DNA from: Chromobotia macracanthus
Lineage: Eukaryota; Chordata; Actinopteri; Cypriniformes; Botiidae
Assembly (NCBI GenBank): GCA_036877525.1
Contig: JAZGTH010000158.1
Location: 62,001 to 126,000 of the forward strand
Reading direction: 5' to 3'
DNA length: 64,000 nucleotides
Position numbers and translations under genes: made by a program. Shown piece after piece: positions 11,190 to 25,069 of the stretch. The first letter of the stretch is position 1; every line of letters starts with the position of its first letter. The notes beneath the pieces are model-generated. The model made no database searches, had not been told where the DNA came from, and saw only the letters and a program-made list of their open reading frames with translations.

Positions 11190-12708
11190 GCTCAATAAAA
11201 AAGATTTACACTTGCTGATAAATGAAAATGGGCTAAATGTATAAAATGTCCTGAAGACTGTTGTGCTGGTATGCTCCTGCACATTCCGAGAGAATGTCCA
11301 TTAGGGCTAAAATTCTGCATCCATTTCAAATGCTTATCAGCACTCACACACCACATGATATACTGTATATCCTGAAAGGGCAGGAAAGAGGGTCTAAATT
11401 GAATACACAGAGAGACAGGGATGAGCGTGAGATGAAAATAGAGAAAGCAGATAGGTAGACAGATGGGCAGATGCATAGATGTGGATGAGTTTAAGGTCTG
11501 AGTGTGGAGCACCATCAGACTTACTGGACCAGAACCAAGTGGGGCTGACTGAGCCATCCACAAGAGCACTATTGTTCTCTTCATTAATCAAACTCCACCA
11601 GGGCAGGTAACATTCCCCTTATACACACATACACCCTCACACACACATACTTAAACACAGACTGCCAGGAGGCATGAATGGGCTGCTTTTTTAGCTGGCA
11701 GCGATTGGCGTTTGGGTTGAGGAGAGGATGTGTTTCTGTTTCATTAGTGAGATGAGCTCAGCGCAGACTCTGTACCGTGTTCAACAGCAGGTATTAACCT
11801 CCAGAGTTTGACCTCTGCTCAGACTCAGACTTCTATTCCGGAATATTTCTCCCCCTCTCTCTGTCTCCTCTCTCTCGTTGCCCCCAATTCCTTTCTTAGT
11901 GTATTTTAAAGCAATATTGCAATCAATGTTGTATATTATATAATAATGTATAATGTATTTTAAATTGCATGCTGTTGTGTTCAGATTCAGAACAGCTGTC
12001 ATTTAGTCGTAGATAATGCCGATAACCACAGCCGTGCTGTTATTTAGTACAACTGCACCCTTGCAGGTGCAATATTGCTTATATGCAAAGTCTTGCATAT
12101 ATCTATAAATCTATAAATAAGGATTTAAATATAGAGCAACATGCATTTCAGACAATATTTGGTCACAATCATTAAATTTTTAAACTCCCAGTTGTGAGAC
12201 AGTTTGTCAAGTTACAATTTTACTTTTCTGTATAGATTTCAGTATTACTAATGAAGGTCCCTATTTAGATTTGGGGCAAATAAAAGTAAATAAGGGCAAT
12301 CAATCACAGTGATATGTCATAAATACCCTCCAATGCCCTATCTCATTCATTTCAACCATAACAATGTTATGTTAACTATATTTGCCAACTAAGAGATAGG
12401 CTGTTGATTTTTGTTTTTTTCTGAGTGTCTTTTGCATAAATTCCTCAAAAGTAACACACACATCTCTTCAGGCACAGTAAGGCTGTGAGAATAAAAGGTT
12501 TATCCACGATAAAGATCTAAATGGCACACTCATTAACAGATCAAAACAAACAAGAAGGGGCAATCTGCATGCTTAGCCACTAGAAATCAGAGTTCTTTAT
12601 ACTCAAGAAGCTTTTCTTGTTAATCTCTTAAGATAAAATTCAGGTAAAAATATATTTTTTTGTATTTTGTCTAGAACAGAGCTTGGACCAAAGTAAAGTA
12701 CATGAACC
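11190..12708. other. non-coding DNA, no gene seen
   Basis: Short reading frames of up to about 130 codons here have no recognisable family features. An AC-rich patch lies near 11621-11650. A CT-rich patch near 11850-11877 is followed by an AT-rich stretch around 11930-11960. There is nothing further to call. Confidence 0.5.
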
Positions 12709-12815
12709 TTAAAGGGAACATTTACCCAAAATCATCAATCACTTACTTTTTCCAAACCTACAGTACAAAATATTAAAGTGAAGCACAAAGAATACATTTT
12801 TTACAGAATACAAAT
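12709..12815 (+). mobile_element. 5' fragment of the same TTAA MITE family
   Basis: The block starts TTAAAGGGAACATTTACCC and continues with ATCATCAATCACTTAC and TTCCAAACCTACAGT. These correspond in order to the left half of the family represented at 10980-11189, as I know it from fish genomes (GGGATAGTTCACCC, then CATTTACTCACC, then TTCCAAACCTGTA). The inverted right half is not detectable, so this copy is truncated or too decayed. The right boundary is approximate. Confidence 0.6.
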
Positions 12816-13078
12816 ACAGAATTTTTATTAAAAAAACATATACACCACCAACAATATAGTACAATATATTCATCTAAAGTGTGTTATTTATTGAATGTAA
12901 CCAATGCTTGAAATTTGCTTTCATAGCAGTGGTGATATGTTGCATTGACAGTGAGTACTGTATTTGCAGTATTTTATGGTTCTGCCCTTGTGGACTTTTA
13001 GATTATTTTTGCTATTTTGCTAACACAGACTATTTAATTTACATTGCATTACAATTACTATGACTGTGATCCTAAAAT

Positions 13079-13246
<168 letters not shown>

Positions 13247-16200
13247 CATAAAATCCACAAAACAGATGCTCACTTATTTAATTACATGCTAATTCACTTA
13301 ACCAGAGTGCTCCTTGACTCATGAATTCAAGGGTTCATGGATATCAAAAATGCTCTGCTTTTCTAAAGCACCATGGATTCTGGGAAAAGGCCTTTTCCGA
13401 GTCTGACGCATTAATTAAAAAGCTTGTGGAAAGTGAATGTCTTATTTTCTTGTAATGAGTGTAGCTTTCATCATCCTGTTTTCCCCAACATGACGCTTCA
13501 GGCTTAAGTTTGCTCTTTTCCAGCTTTACGTGCAGTGCTAACGCTAAGGCACCAACAAAGGCCTGTGAGTCAGAGCGTGTCAACTCTCTATAGCATACTG
13601 TTTTTCCTCACCTCCTTTGAAAACACGTTATTAATTGGATTTAGATATTTGCAAAATGATCTATTTAATGGGATTACTAGTGCAATAATGATCTTATTTG
13701 AGAGGGAAGCCATCCAGGCTTTTGGGGGCGGACTGATAGCGTGTTAGCATTTCTTCGGTAGTTAGTGTTGTGTTATGGGTAGAGATAAAGCATGGTTTGT
13801 TGTTTTTGTGTGTATGTGTAAGTGAGGATGAGAGAGATCAGGAACAGGAAGAGAGATGGGTGATGTAGTGAAATGAAGCCTGGCTGATGAGATTTTGGGC
13901 AATTCTGAGGGGACCTCTCATTCTCTAGCATCTAAGGGGCCCCTCAGCCACTGAACTCCTGACAAGTTCAAGGTTGGGAAGAGGGAGAGAGAGAAAGGAA
14001 CAAGTAAAATAAGGGTGAGGCAGAGGGATATAGTCTCTTGTGGCTGCATAATGGCCTTTTCTGGCATTTTTATCCACCCTGATATCTGGCTCAGGCTTTA
14101 ACAGGCCCCATGTCAACTTAAGTGCTAGTGGGTAATGTCCCTTTCTCTGTCTCCCTCTCCCTTCCCCAATCTCTTTACCTTTTTCACTCTTTACCTTTTT
14201 CGTCAAACAGAGTTTTCTGTCTTGTGTAATAATTACTAAGTGAGGTCTTTAAAAACCCATCCCCTCAATCTGATGACACATTTAGGCAACTGGAAACTTT
14301 TCTTGTGGATGTTCTGACCTAGAATTTGTGTGATTTGTAGCTACTAATGCCCGAACCCACTGTGCACTAATTCCTTCACAGTCCACACTACGTGTACATT
14401 AACATTTGAATATGTTTCTTTAAAATACATGTATTTAAAAATGTGCTGTAATCTTTCACTTGGTTTATAAGGATGTAGTCAAATGTGATTATGCTAATGA
14501 CTCATAATTTGCATAAAACGGAGGATATATTAAACTAGATTAAAATATTGAATATTTATGTCATTATTGCTGTTAGTCAACAGACATTTGTGTGAATCCT
14601 CCAGATAAATGTATTGCATAAATAGTGCAATAAATAGAATAAATCCATTGTCATTAATAAACATTTTTTGCATGTGTGTACCAATTCTGGCTGGTCCATT
14701 ACTCTATTTGGGACATCTATATTTTAGAAATATAATAATCCCAAAATTCTCACATACTATTCTCTGAACAGTAAAAAGTCATTTATTGTATACAGATCAT
14801 TTATAAACAATTGGATAAAACTGTTTTGAAAGCCAACAATGCTGAAGTGAATAAGGTGCCAATCAAAGCTTCAAACTGTCACTGTTTTTACATTCATTAG
14901 ATATAATTGACAGTCAGTTAATTCTATCAAAATTGCTCTTTTACAGATATTGTGAAGTCAAAACAGTGTTGTAATAACAAGCAAAGATTCTGTTGTTTGC
15001 TGATGTTATGCTATTTAATAAAATATCTGGAAGCTATCTGAATATGTGTGCATGTGCCTGTGTGTGTGTGTACAGTGTCTAACAAAAGTGAGTTGCTAGT
15101 AATCCTCAGACTCGGTCTGGAGGCTCACATGTGAAGCCATCCATGAAGGGCAGCCTCACAGACCACTTTTCAGAACATTAATCTGAAAACAAGTGTTTTT
15201 TGTGTCCCTCTTCTCCAATTTTCATCGCCATCAATTTTGTACACAGATTGAATGTGATTCAGCTCACGCTATCATGTTCCAGACCCCTTTTTTACCAACA
15301 CAGATACACTGACACCCCCCACATACACACTCCATCTGTGCAAGAATACAAACAGAGCACCTCTCCCCACCTCACCCCTGACCTGCCCTGGCTCCAGCCG
15401 TGGATTTAAATTGGGTCGGAGGATGAGTAAGACAACAGTGTGGATTTATCGTGCTTATTCTATGGCTTCTGTACTTATGTGGTTAAACATTATCATAATC
15501 ATATACATGCATACAGGGAGATTAAACCATATGCAGGGAAATAAATGTTTACATTCAGTTTTACAGAGACTGTGTAAAAGAGTTTAAATGCATTCACACC
15601 TACACATATGGATTCAAGAATGTAAGCTATAAAATGGATATATCCACAAAAAACAAGTAAATGCACACACAGGAGCATACACATGCAAACACGCATATCC
15701 TTTTAAACATGTTTTTGCACATAAACCCTCAGAAACCCTTTGACAGTTCTTTCAATGTACTGTAGATTACATACAGAAATGAGCAAAAAAGAATATCAGT
15801 GAACATTTTGCACACTTTTTATACTCTGCTAATTCCCACAAATACATGCATGGACATTAAGGGGCAATAGTCTGCACCTCCATCACAGTTCTTCTGTGTT
15901 TTTTTCCTCTGTTTAATCTAATAAATTAAATTAAAGAGAAGTAAATCCTCTAGCCAACCAATTTTTTCAAATTGGCAAGGTGATTTTATATATTCACCCC
16001 TACAGACACATTTAATGGCATTTTTTAAAATTAATAGAATCTTATTTAATGTAAATAAGCCCTGGGTGGCAAAGGCACCCTTGTTCTTCTCATCTTGCTT
16101 TTTCTTTAGAGTGACTCTCTGGATTGACTCAGAACAGGACCTGCCTGTCACTCAAATCAATTGGCTAATCACGTTACGCCCTTTTATTTACCCTGTGGTC

Positions 16201-17198
16201 ATTCCCATTAATCTGTTTATCACCTGAACATTCTCCCTCCCAACACCTCCAACATTATGCAACATACCACCTGCATTTTAATGGACAGAGGCTGGACTGC
16301 TTGATAGTTCTTTTATGCCTTACATTAATAACATTTAACAATATTACATTACTTTAAACATTTTTTAAATCTTCACTCACGATTCTCAAAGTTTTTAGAG
16401 GTCTCTTTAAATAACAGTGCTTCTTTACTGCAAAATACACTTAACTGTACATGCTTTGAAATGGGTAATGTTTATTTTGCACACAATATGTTTATCTGTT
16501 TATTTGTTAAATGATGTCATCATACTGGGCTGAGAAATAAGTACTGAAACATAAATGTAAAAGTGCTGAACATCAGCATCAGCTGTTTCTAAATGTTTCT
16601 TATGCATGCAAAACAATGCCTCACAAAGTCACAGCAGGCATTGTAGTATGATTTAGCATGTAATGATGTAGTTTTCTCAGCCATGTTTCTGTATCTCTAC
16701 CCCCTGAGCATCACAGCAGGTTAAAATATTAATCACTTCAACCAGCTTGTATTTCATATTAATAGTCCATCTGACATCCGAATCCAGCAAAAGCTCTTCA
16801 AACCTCTCTGTGCTGTACAATAACACTTTGATGCAATGATTAAGACTGTGATGTGTCCCCCCAACCCCCACCCTCAGAGATTAATAATGTAGTTGAAGAT
16901 GGAACATATATTGCCCGGGTGAAAGAACTTGGACATTAGGATTAATGGGAGCTGGTGAGAGCAAAGGATATTGCATAGACCTGACATGTAGGGATGCTAG
17001 ACCATTGCACAGCTGGGATGAATAACAGACTCATTCCTGGGCAAGAAATATTTCCGTAAGACTAGATAAGCACCTTTAAACACATAAAACATCATTACTG
17101 CATCTACACCTAGATACATATCCTCAAGACTTCACCAAAATTTGTTTTTGCAAACCATTAAACTACCTCTAAATTTATTTATATACACACTATATATA
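13247..17198. other. non-coding DNA, no gene seen
   Basis: No exon, RNA gene or transposon is recognisable. A GT run lies near 15058-15070, and purine/pyrimidine-rich patches lie near 13979-14000 and 14140-14170. Segments around 13340-13760 and 16080-16220 are more GC-balanced and free of simple repeats, and could be regulatory, but nothing in the sequence proves it. Confidence 0.45.
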
Positions 17199-17218
17199 CA
17201 CACACACACACACACACA

Positions 17219-17252
<34 letters not shown>
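17199..17252. repeat. interrupted (CA)n microsatellite
   Basis: Ten CA units (17199-17218) are followed by a four-base interruption and then about fifteen AC units (17223-17252). A short TATATATA run precedes it at 17191-17198. Confidence 0.95.
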
Positions 17253-17254
<2 letters not shown>

Positions 17255-20200
17255 ATTTACAAACAAAGTCAGAACAGACAATATTATTTTCAAATGTAAC
17301 CTATGCAGTGCCCCTGCTGGTGAGGGGTTGAGCTACACAAAGACTGTTTGCTGCCTTGAGGCAAAGGAAGAAGTCTCATTATATGACTTATTTGCACTGG
17401 CATTTTTAAAATAAGCTTAGGAACTAAAATCTTGCTTAACAAAAAGCATTATTCTTTAATGTTAACATTGTTTTTAACATTTGTTTTTTTGCAAGTTTTA
17501 ATGTGGTCAGCTTAGAACTTTAAAAGCTTTAAAAGTTTAAAAGCCAAAGTCTGCTGACAGTTCTTCTTTCCAGGTGCTGCTATTTTAGCCGTGGAATTTG
17601 AATTTGGCAGTTTAAACAAAAATGGTGTGTATTACCCCACCTGCAGCACTCAAACATTAACCATGCTTAAGTTTTATATCTTAGCATAGAAAATGAAATG
17701 TTACATTTTTTTGGCCTTTCACCCTTTCCATTCTAGACAGTTCATTAGAAACGCTAGTTTAACAACAAATTTTCCGCTCCTAAGTAGACATTCCAAAACG
17801 TTTTGGTATTGGATTAATTTCATTAGCAGGCAATCTTGCTCAGATGGCTGCATTTCACAAGCAGCCATACATAGGAATTCCTCCCAGGTACCAAGCAACC
17901 ACACTGACATATACACAAGCCCATACAAACAAACTGTTTTCAGGTAATTTAGCTCCTAGGTAACAGCATGTTTGCTAGAATGGTTAACGAAAGTTTGAAC
18001 ACTAGCACGCTGAAACAAATGAAAGCCTTTTGTTTAATACTTGACATCAAACGCACCCTCCTCGTGCTTAATTTGTGTGATTGTAATCAACAGCAGATGT
18101 CTGTCTCAGTTTTGCTTTATCAAGCATCGCAATTTATTACTTCCTAAATGATTGTCCAACAGGTGGTTCCTTGTGCATCTGTGGACCTTGCCTTTGTGAA
18201 CTTGACGCATGCTTAAAATAGCTGCAGACTTAGATTAAACACATTCCCTGCTGCATTTCCCCTCTTTTCCCTTTTCCATTGCTTCAATGTTGAATATATT
18301 GATTTATGAAGTGTTTGGGACTGAGGTCAGTGACCCACTGAAGATTTATGAAACGGCAACTGAGAGCGATTACAGGAGCCCAATCTATCACGGCATGCTG
18401 TTATAACATTGTTGAGACTCTGCCGTTATAACCTGCATCAAATGCATTACTTTCTGTAAATTGTGGAAGTTTGTTTGAAGTCAAAGAGAAATTCAGAGAT
18501 CAGTGTAGACGGCACACTTCAGTCTATTGAGCCCATCCCTCTCTTCTTTCTCTTTCAATATGAAAACCTCTATCTAAACTTTTACTGTGTAATGCAGAAC
18601 ATGTTCCTCTAAATGTCGAAGCAAGAAAATAAATAAACCTAATTGTTTATGTAACCTGGTGTATTATACTCACTTTAAGACACTTTATAGCATTACATAT
18701 TTAAAAACAAAAGTACTCAAAAGTGGTTTTGAGAAACTGTTCAAGGTGTGTGAATTTTGAAAATAAATTTGTATAAGTATATAAGTATGCGATTCAATAT
18801 GTCATTTTTGTATATGTTAGCATAGGCTCTAGCATTCCACAAATAAGTGTAACAGTATAGGAGGTGGATGGATCTATGTATGTGTCTGTTTTACACTGTA
18901 ATACTAGTTAATATGATAAGGATATACCGTACTGATGTTTTGTTTTTATGAACATACCAACACATAGACAAAACCAAACATCTGCCCTCCAAAAGAAAAA
19001 AGCATTAGTTCTCAATTGGCAGAATTTTTACTGCTAAATATCTTAAAATTAAGCTACAGAGTTCAAGGTAACGAGTTTTACATGTTCGTTTTCAAGCAAG
19101 CCGTGGATGACTATGAATTTAAACTTGTGGGCGTTTCTCAATGGCTCCTCTGGCCTTTGCGGTGGGCAGATGCGCTCTGTGTCCTAGATCACTGAATAAA
19201 CTCACATTGTTGAGTGTGTGGGATGACTTGCTTGGCAGTCGACACTGACAAGTGGATTAGTAGAGGCAAGGCCACCTCTGAATGGTACCCACACGACTTG
19301 CAGCCATGGCGCCGAGCATCGCCGAGCATCAGTGTCACATATCATACATCTGACAATGCGCAGTGCTTGCAAAAAAAAGGGAAAAAAGGAAGAAAAAACA
19401 ACAACAGATATGCTACAGCATATTCTGAGGCTTGCATGCATATGGCAGTGGCATTAAACGGTGGAGTAAATTTGGCATGTCTAAAAACTAGGATAATGAT
19501 GATAAATGTGACAGCATGAAAACTAATTACAATTGTTTCACTGCATTTTCCAATAATGCCGCAAACGCTTATATGAAAACTCATTTGAATCTTCCACAAG
19601 TCCAAAAGGCAGTCTTGCTCCAAAGCCATTTGGCACGTCCCCTCTCCAGTTTACATTTCTAACGGATTAGCAGAAGAGCTCAAAAATAATCATGCCAGAT
19701 GTCTCCTTGCATCCAGAAAAAGAGCCTCCCCGGTGGCCATTTTGTTTTTATTCTTTCTTCTGTCACATCACTTTTAAGTGAAAACATTTCAGGGCCTCTA
19801 GAATGCTAAATCTCATGTCAAGATGTTACGTATGCAAATATGACTCTTTTCATGTCTCAATGACAAGTTTTACAATATTACCAGATTTATCCATTACTGC
19901 TGTTTGTAGTGGTACTTGTCATAGAAAAAAGCCTCTTTTGTTGAGAACCACTTCAAAATAACATGGACAGAGCAGGAAGATGAATTAACAACAAACAAAT
20001 GAGTTTAAGCGGGTAAGATTTTAACAGTCTGTACCATTTTTATTACAAAGGGGCGTTGTTGCTTCTGTCACATTATTAATTTAATTAAATGTACTTTTAT
20101 TGGACAATATGACTTTTCATCTTTGATTTACAATTTACGGGTGTTTCAGTTTAACTATGTAAACATTTTACAGGTTTTCTCTACAGTCTGAACTAAGTTG

Positions 20201-22254
20201 TTAAACAGTAAACTGGACACTTTTTTATCCTTTAAATAAAGGCTATTATAGCCACATATTTTAAGAACATCCTTTTAAGTAATTTAACCCCAAATTATAG
20301 AACTATATGAATAAAATCTGCATCACAAGCTACCTGGCAACTTTTCCACAGAGCACAGCTTCCTCAACCAACCCTAGATCATACTATTATACTCTTAGTG
20401 GGAAAATAAAGACATATGTCTCGTCACCCATGTATGTGCTACAGTGTTTGTGGGATGAGCGTTTTCAGCTTTAATGAGCTTGGCAGGAATGCTCTGTCTC
20501 CCACATGTCTTGAGCAGGGAGGGGGGCCATCTTATTGCTGCCACATGTTGAGGTCCCTCTCCAAGTGGTTCCTCCAGCCTGGTGTGGTCAAACAGTTCAA
20601 AGCAGCACAGCTCATTTGTTACACAACTTTATGTAACAATAAGCTGTAGACTTGGTGTGTCTGCAAGGGGGGGTAGTGATTAAGAAATGCATGTGCTTAT
20701 CCTTCTTCTATACTCTGCCTCTTTTATGTTAATCTAGACCTGAACTCTCACTTGTAGAGCCTTTATCTATTTGGATGAACATCATCATTTAGTGACCTGT
20801 TAAATGATTGGGAGCTGTATTTTCCAGACAGCTCAGAAATTATTTTCTCCCCTTTTTTATTCATGGAAGACCTTTTAGAAGGGTTTTAAACAGCAGTAAT
20901 AGCACTTAAGTCGCTCTAAGAGACGAAAACTCTGTTCAACGCAGTTGATCTTTGTCATGGTGGAGGCAGAGCGCTGTGCCACATATGGCAACAATCTGCC
21001 ACACTAATCCAGCCAGAGATTAGATGACTTTGGGTTCAGGCTCCCTAGATCATGCACACTGCATCACATCTTCTATGCACCATTTTTAGGAGCAGAACAT
21101 TGCCAGAAGTCTTCAGTGGTAGCTGACAGTCATTTGGCAATGGCAGGGAATCTACCTCCAGCGGTGACATTTTCAAGCAGCAGTTAACCCAACAGTTTCA
21201 GAAACAACTGTTGTTGATTTGACGGGTGGTGAAGTTTAAGCCCCCAGGGGGAAAAGCAGGGGAAAAATGAGCATGAGTGCCTGATCTCTAAAACATAAAA
21301 GTAAATTACTGACACTGTTGAATGTAATTATACTGCACCTGTCCAGAGAAGAAAACAAGGTTCAAGCGGGGACTGTGGGGATAACATGCATATTTTGCAA
21401 CTGAAAGACAGCAACTGAAATTTTAAAAGTCTTTTAATGTAAGTAGTCCCGGGTTCAGTCCAACGGTGAACGAGTACCAGATAGAGGACAGTAAACAGTG
21501 CTGTTGTTTACTAGGGTCCACCACTTGAACAGAGGGAAGCATGATGCTGAGTGTAATCAACTGTCAAGTTCTACCACTGATTCTATTGACTCATTCTATT
21601 GGTTAAGTCATGTGACACAGTGATTAAAAAAATCAATGCACACCCTCTCTGGCAGCAGGCTTTCTTGAATTAGTCTAAATAGAAGTTACATTAAGTGTTT
21701 ATGTCTGCGTTGTGTGCAAATGTTTTTCATGCTAACAAGGCTAATCTTTGTTTTTATAGGGATATGCTTTGTTATCATAAGCATTACTGTCGTTATGGAT
21801 GTTTAAGTTGAGGTGTAAGAGCCTGGCAACGCCACACATTGAAATTTTCATCTGCTTGTTTCCGTAGTCAGAGCAAGCGATAAAATTGAAGAGAAACTGA
21901 ACAGGGACTGCTGTGTGATATGGTTTTTAGCGATGACATGCCAAACTCAGTCTAAAACAACTTTAAAGTTAAATAAATAGTTGATTAAAAGAAGTTATAG
22001 TATCTGAAATATACCCTTTCCCTTATACAAATATATACATTTAACTTAAAACGTGATGTTCAAAACGGGTAATGTCATTAGTCCAACTACATGTTGGCTA
22101 AAACAAAGATGGGAAGGGGTTCTTTATTACTTGTATTTGCATCTATTACAAATGCTGTCCTCTGCTCATGCCTGCAAGACCACTAAGACTAATGCCTAGA
22201 TGTCCATGTATAAAACAGTCATTTGATTTACATACAGTATATTACATACAGTAA
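17253..22254. other. repeat-poor non-coding DNA, no gene seen
   Basis: No exon is recognisable. A tandem 10-bp duplication, GCCGAGCATC, lies around 19311-19330. A candidate conserved block at 18290-18500 is listed separately. Other low-repeat, GC-balanced stretches occur near 20430-20620 and 20900-21200. Mobile-element remnants were not recognised in this 5 kb, which is sparse for a fish genome. Confidence 0.45.
18290..18500. promoter_or_regulatory. candidate conserved non-coding element
   Basis: This is a repeat-free, complex block between AT-rich flanks. It contains two copies of the palindrome GTTATAAC (18400-18407 and 18425-18432) exactly 25 bp apart, about 2.4 helical turns. Direct evidence of conservation is not available from a single sequence, so the call rests on composition and this paired motif. 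Confidence 0.25.
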
Positions 22255-22860
22255 CATGGAAGTGTCCCATTCATCCTTCAGTAAATGTGCCCAAAGCCCC
22301 AGGGGGGTCCTCAGTGATTCTAATTTTGGTCGCCCCCGGGGGGCTCCAAGCTCTGGCTAGCTGGGGCATATGCAATAATCTCCTTTATACCATTTAGAGG
22401 CTAATTTGGTAACATTACACCTGCCTCTGCAAGCCACTGCTTTGGCATGGTGTAGGTTGTGTGGCTTTGCCTTTCCTTTCTTCCTCATTCATCTATTGGT
22501 AAGTTTTGTAATAAGATTACCCCCAAAGCCGAGTTCTGCTTTGTGTCACCCGGAATACTCTGAGATCCTGGAGATTCAAATCAGCGCAAGATGCAGCCCA
22601 GCTGACCTCGATTTTGCACGTCTCCCTGCTGCCCAGGCCCCCACTTCACATGTGACTTGGACAACCTCGGTCGCTATCACACATAACATTGTGTGTGAGC
22701 TTTGCATAGGCAATATCTTTGTCTTCCCCTCAGCGTTTCCTAGCTCAACGCTTCTCGCCTTTGTTTTTATCATGCCGTCCAGTCTGTGTTTACTGTCAAA
22801 TCACATCATTATTATTTTCCACAAACTTTTTTTGCACTTAAAAATGGGTTAAATATTAAA
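22255..22860. promoter_or_regulatory. GC-balanced block, candidate conserved non-coding element
   Basis: GC content rises here relative to both flanks, and the block includes a CCCCCGGGGG core near 22333-22342 and CCCCAGGGGGG near 22298-22308. It is free of simple repeats. A 148-codon open frame at 22406-22852 runs through it but has no recognisable domain, no good splice context and normal non-coding composition, so I treat it as chance. Regulatory function is inferred only. Confidence 0.25.
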
Positions 22861-25000
22861 GCAAAACAACAAGAGTTCACTGCTTTGTCTGCTTCAACTG
22901 TGGTAAAACTCAAGGACAGCATTGTCTCTTTAATAGTAATATTGGATTTCATACCACAAGTTTTTGGAGCTAGACAATACATCCTGCTAAACAGCCCTTT
23001 ATAGACTGCTGTGTACATGACTGATTCCAATAAAACATGAAGCCGCACACCCAAAACAGACCATCTATAACCGCTGTCTTTGTTCTTTTAATTTGTTCCA
23101 ACCCTAATGGCCTTATGACTGTATTCAGACGCAGTAGGGCGCACACCAAACAAGAAATTGTTAGGACAAATGATACAAAAGGAGAAAAAAGCCCAGAAAT
23201 AAAAGCAAGTGAGAGAGTGCTTTACCAGAGAAAAAACAACTCTATTCCCAGAATACTGACCATGGTCCATCAAGAAACAACATGTCAATATTTTGCCCCT
23301 CTCTGCAAAATATGATTTTGATTAAAAGTGTAAAGGTTAGGGTCATTGAGAGGGTGAGGATTAGTATTATGGACTGTGTCTGGGGTTACCATAACAGTCT
23401 GGCTAGTGGGACTAGTAATAACAACAGTAGTAATAATAATCACAGACTAATTGATTGAACTTTGAGTGCTTCCTAGTCAAAGAGCAGATATTTTGACAAG
23501 CCCAGAGCTCTCCTTGAAGTCTGTAGAATTAAAGCTAATATAATGAGAGATGCTTAGAGCACTTGTTATTTAAGGATGATATAAACATTTTATGTAATAT
23601 GAGCAAAAACAGGCCAAATGAGCAAATGATCTAACATCACCCTGTACTTTTTTACACCAGTGTCCTCAAAGCTAATCACAGCATCTTTTATATAAAATAA
23701 ATCACCATTTTACTTGTGGCACAGAAAGAGGTTATATTCTCTCAGTGAGAGAGGTAGGCTGTGTTTGAAGAGTGCCTTTGTCACGCTGAGGAAAATCATG
23801 TTTGAAGTCTGGCCCCTGTCTTTCACACTTCTGATAAAGCCGTCGGGTTTAGCGTGTCTTCTGTGCAAAGCCCATGTCCTCCCCCTTTTGTCTGACAGTC
23901 TCTTTTCCTTCCCTGTGCTCCCCTCGGCTCTCCACTATTGTGTGCTTGCTTGTCACCATGCCCACATTACACTGTGTGGAGAATGGGCCCAAAGCCTTAT
24001 CCTGGGGCATCATGGGAGATGTAGTTGGGGGAATAGTTTTGTTTTATCTTTAAGGTTTTTGTTTGTTTGTTTGTTTGATGCTGTGCTAAAATGTTGTTGT
24101 TTTCTCTGTGGAAAGCTAATGAAGGATATTTATGTTTAGAATTTAGTCCAAACTCAACCATTCTTGACCATATGAACCTCATATTGTAAAGGATAATTTC
24201 GGTTACATGCCAGAGCAAGATGCTGGATTATGTTCTCATAGGAATTTTTTTTAATTGGGTAAATACTTTCATACTAAATGGTTAACACTTTGATTCAAAT
24301 GTCATTTTTTTTTGCACTCTCGTCACAGAAAACCCATTCGTATAGCAAACAGATTCCGGCATTGTTAGACATATAGCTGTGTCTTCTAAATGCAACACAT
24401 ATGGATGCACAGTATTGTATCAAGTGAATATCACAAACATTTTCAGAATGTCAAATATTTAAACAGCCCAGACAAATAAGTGACCAGAAAGAAACCAATG
24501 GGGGGAATGATGGGCATTTAGCATAGCATCCTATCAGCTCACAGCGATATTTGCATATTGAATGTGTATGCATGAACCATATGATCCCAGCATAAAGAGG
24601 GTCCCTGAACCTACTCTCTTAAACTGTAGCAGGCATATATTACCAGGCTTAGAGCTTGGCAAGCCCTGAATTTCCTAAAATAGATTTTTAACAATGCTCC
24701 ACGAGGTTGCATTAAATAAATCTGCACTCAGCTAATCCTAAAAGCAGTTCATATGTTGTGGAGATACTCTTCCACACGCAGGACAAAGGCAGACACTCCA
24801 CTTGTCACGCCTTCATCGAGGGACAGACACATTTAAATACAGATATTTAGAAAAGGGGGGTGGATGCTGGCAAAAAAATCCTCTTTAAATGTGATCGAGA
24901 ATTCTGCTAAAAACAGAGGAAGAAAATATCCTTCAATATGCAACACTACTGAGCCGCAAAGCAATTTTTTTTTACATATCAACCTATCTCCCTTTTTATC

Positions 25001-25001
<1 letters not shown>
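22861..25001. other. non-coding DNA, no gene seen
   Basis: No gene is recognisable. It contains a (GTTT)4 run near 24059-24076 and AT-rich sequence. A moderately GC-balanced block covers about 23700-24010. A 141-codon frame at 23714-24139 is rich in Leu, Cys and Phe, as expected for chance translation of pyrimidine-rich DNA. Confidence 0.45.
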
Positions 25002-25051
<50 letters not shown>

Positions 25052-25069
25052 TCTCTCTCTCTCTCTCTT
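25002..25069. repeat. (CT)n microsatellite
   Basis: This is a nearly pure CT run of about 68 bp with a few TT or CC interruptions. Long polypyrimidine tracts of this kind can form triplex (H-DNA). Confidence 0.95.

Noticed and set aside
17305..17330. Possible CTCF site around CCCCTGCTGGTGAGG
   Set aside because: It lacks one G of the core consensus on the complementary strand, and no second oriented site was found. Similar partial matches near 26535 and 26918 also failed.
17142..17414. Frame with a His-Thr repeat
   Set aside because: This is the CA microsatellite read in frame.
21450..21475. Box B-like GGTTCAGTCC that could mark a tRNA or SINE
   Set aside because: No box A at a suitable distance upstream, no tRNA-like stems, and no SINE body or tail.
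22406..22852. 148-codon plus-strand open frame
   Set aside because: It is among the longest open frames, but has no recognisable domain, no clear splice sites or start context, and amino-acid composition expected from chance translation.
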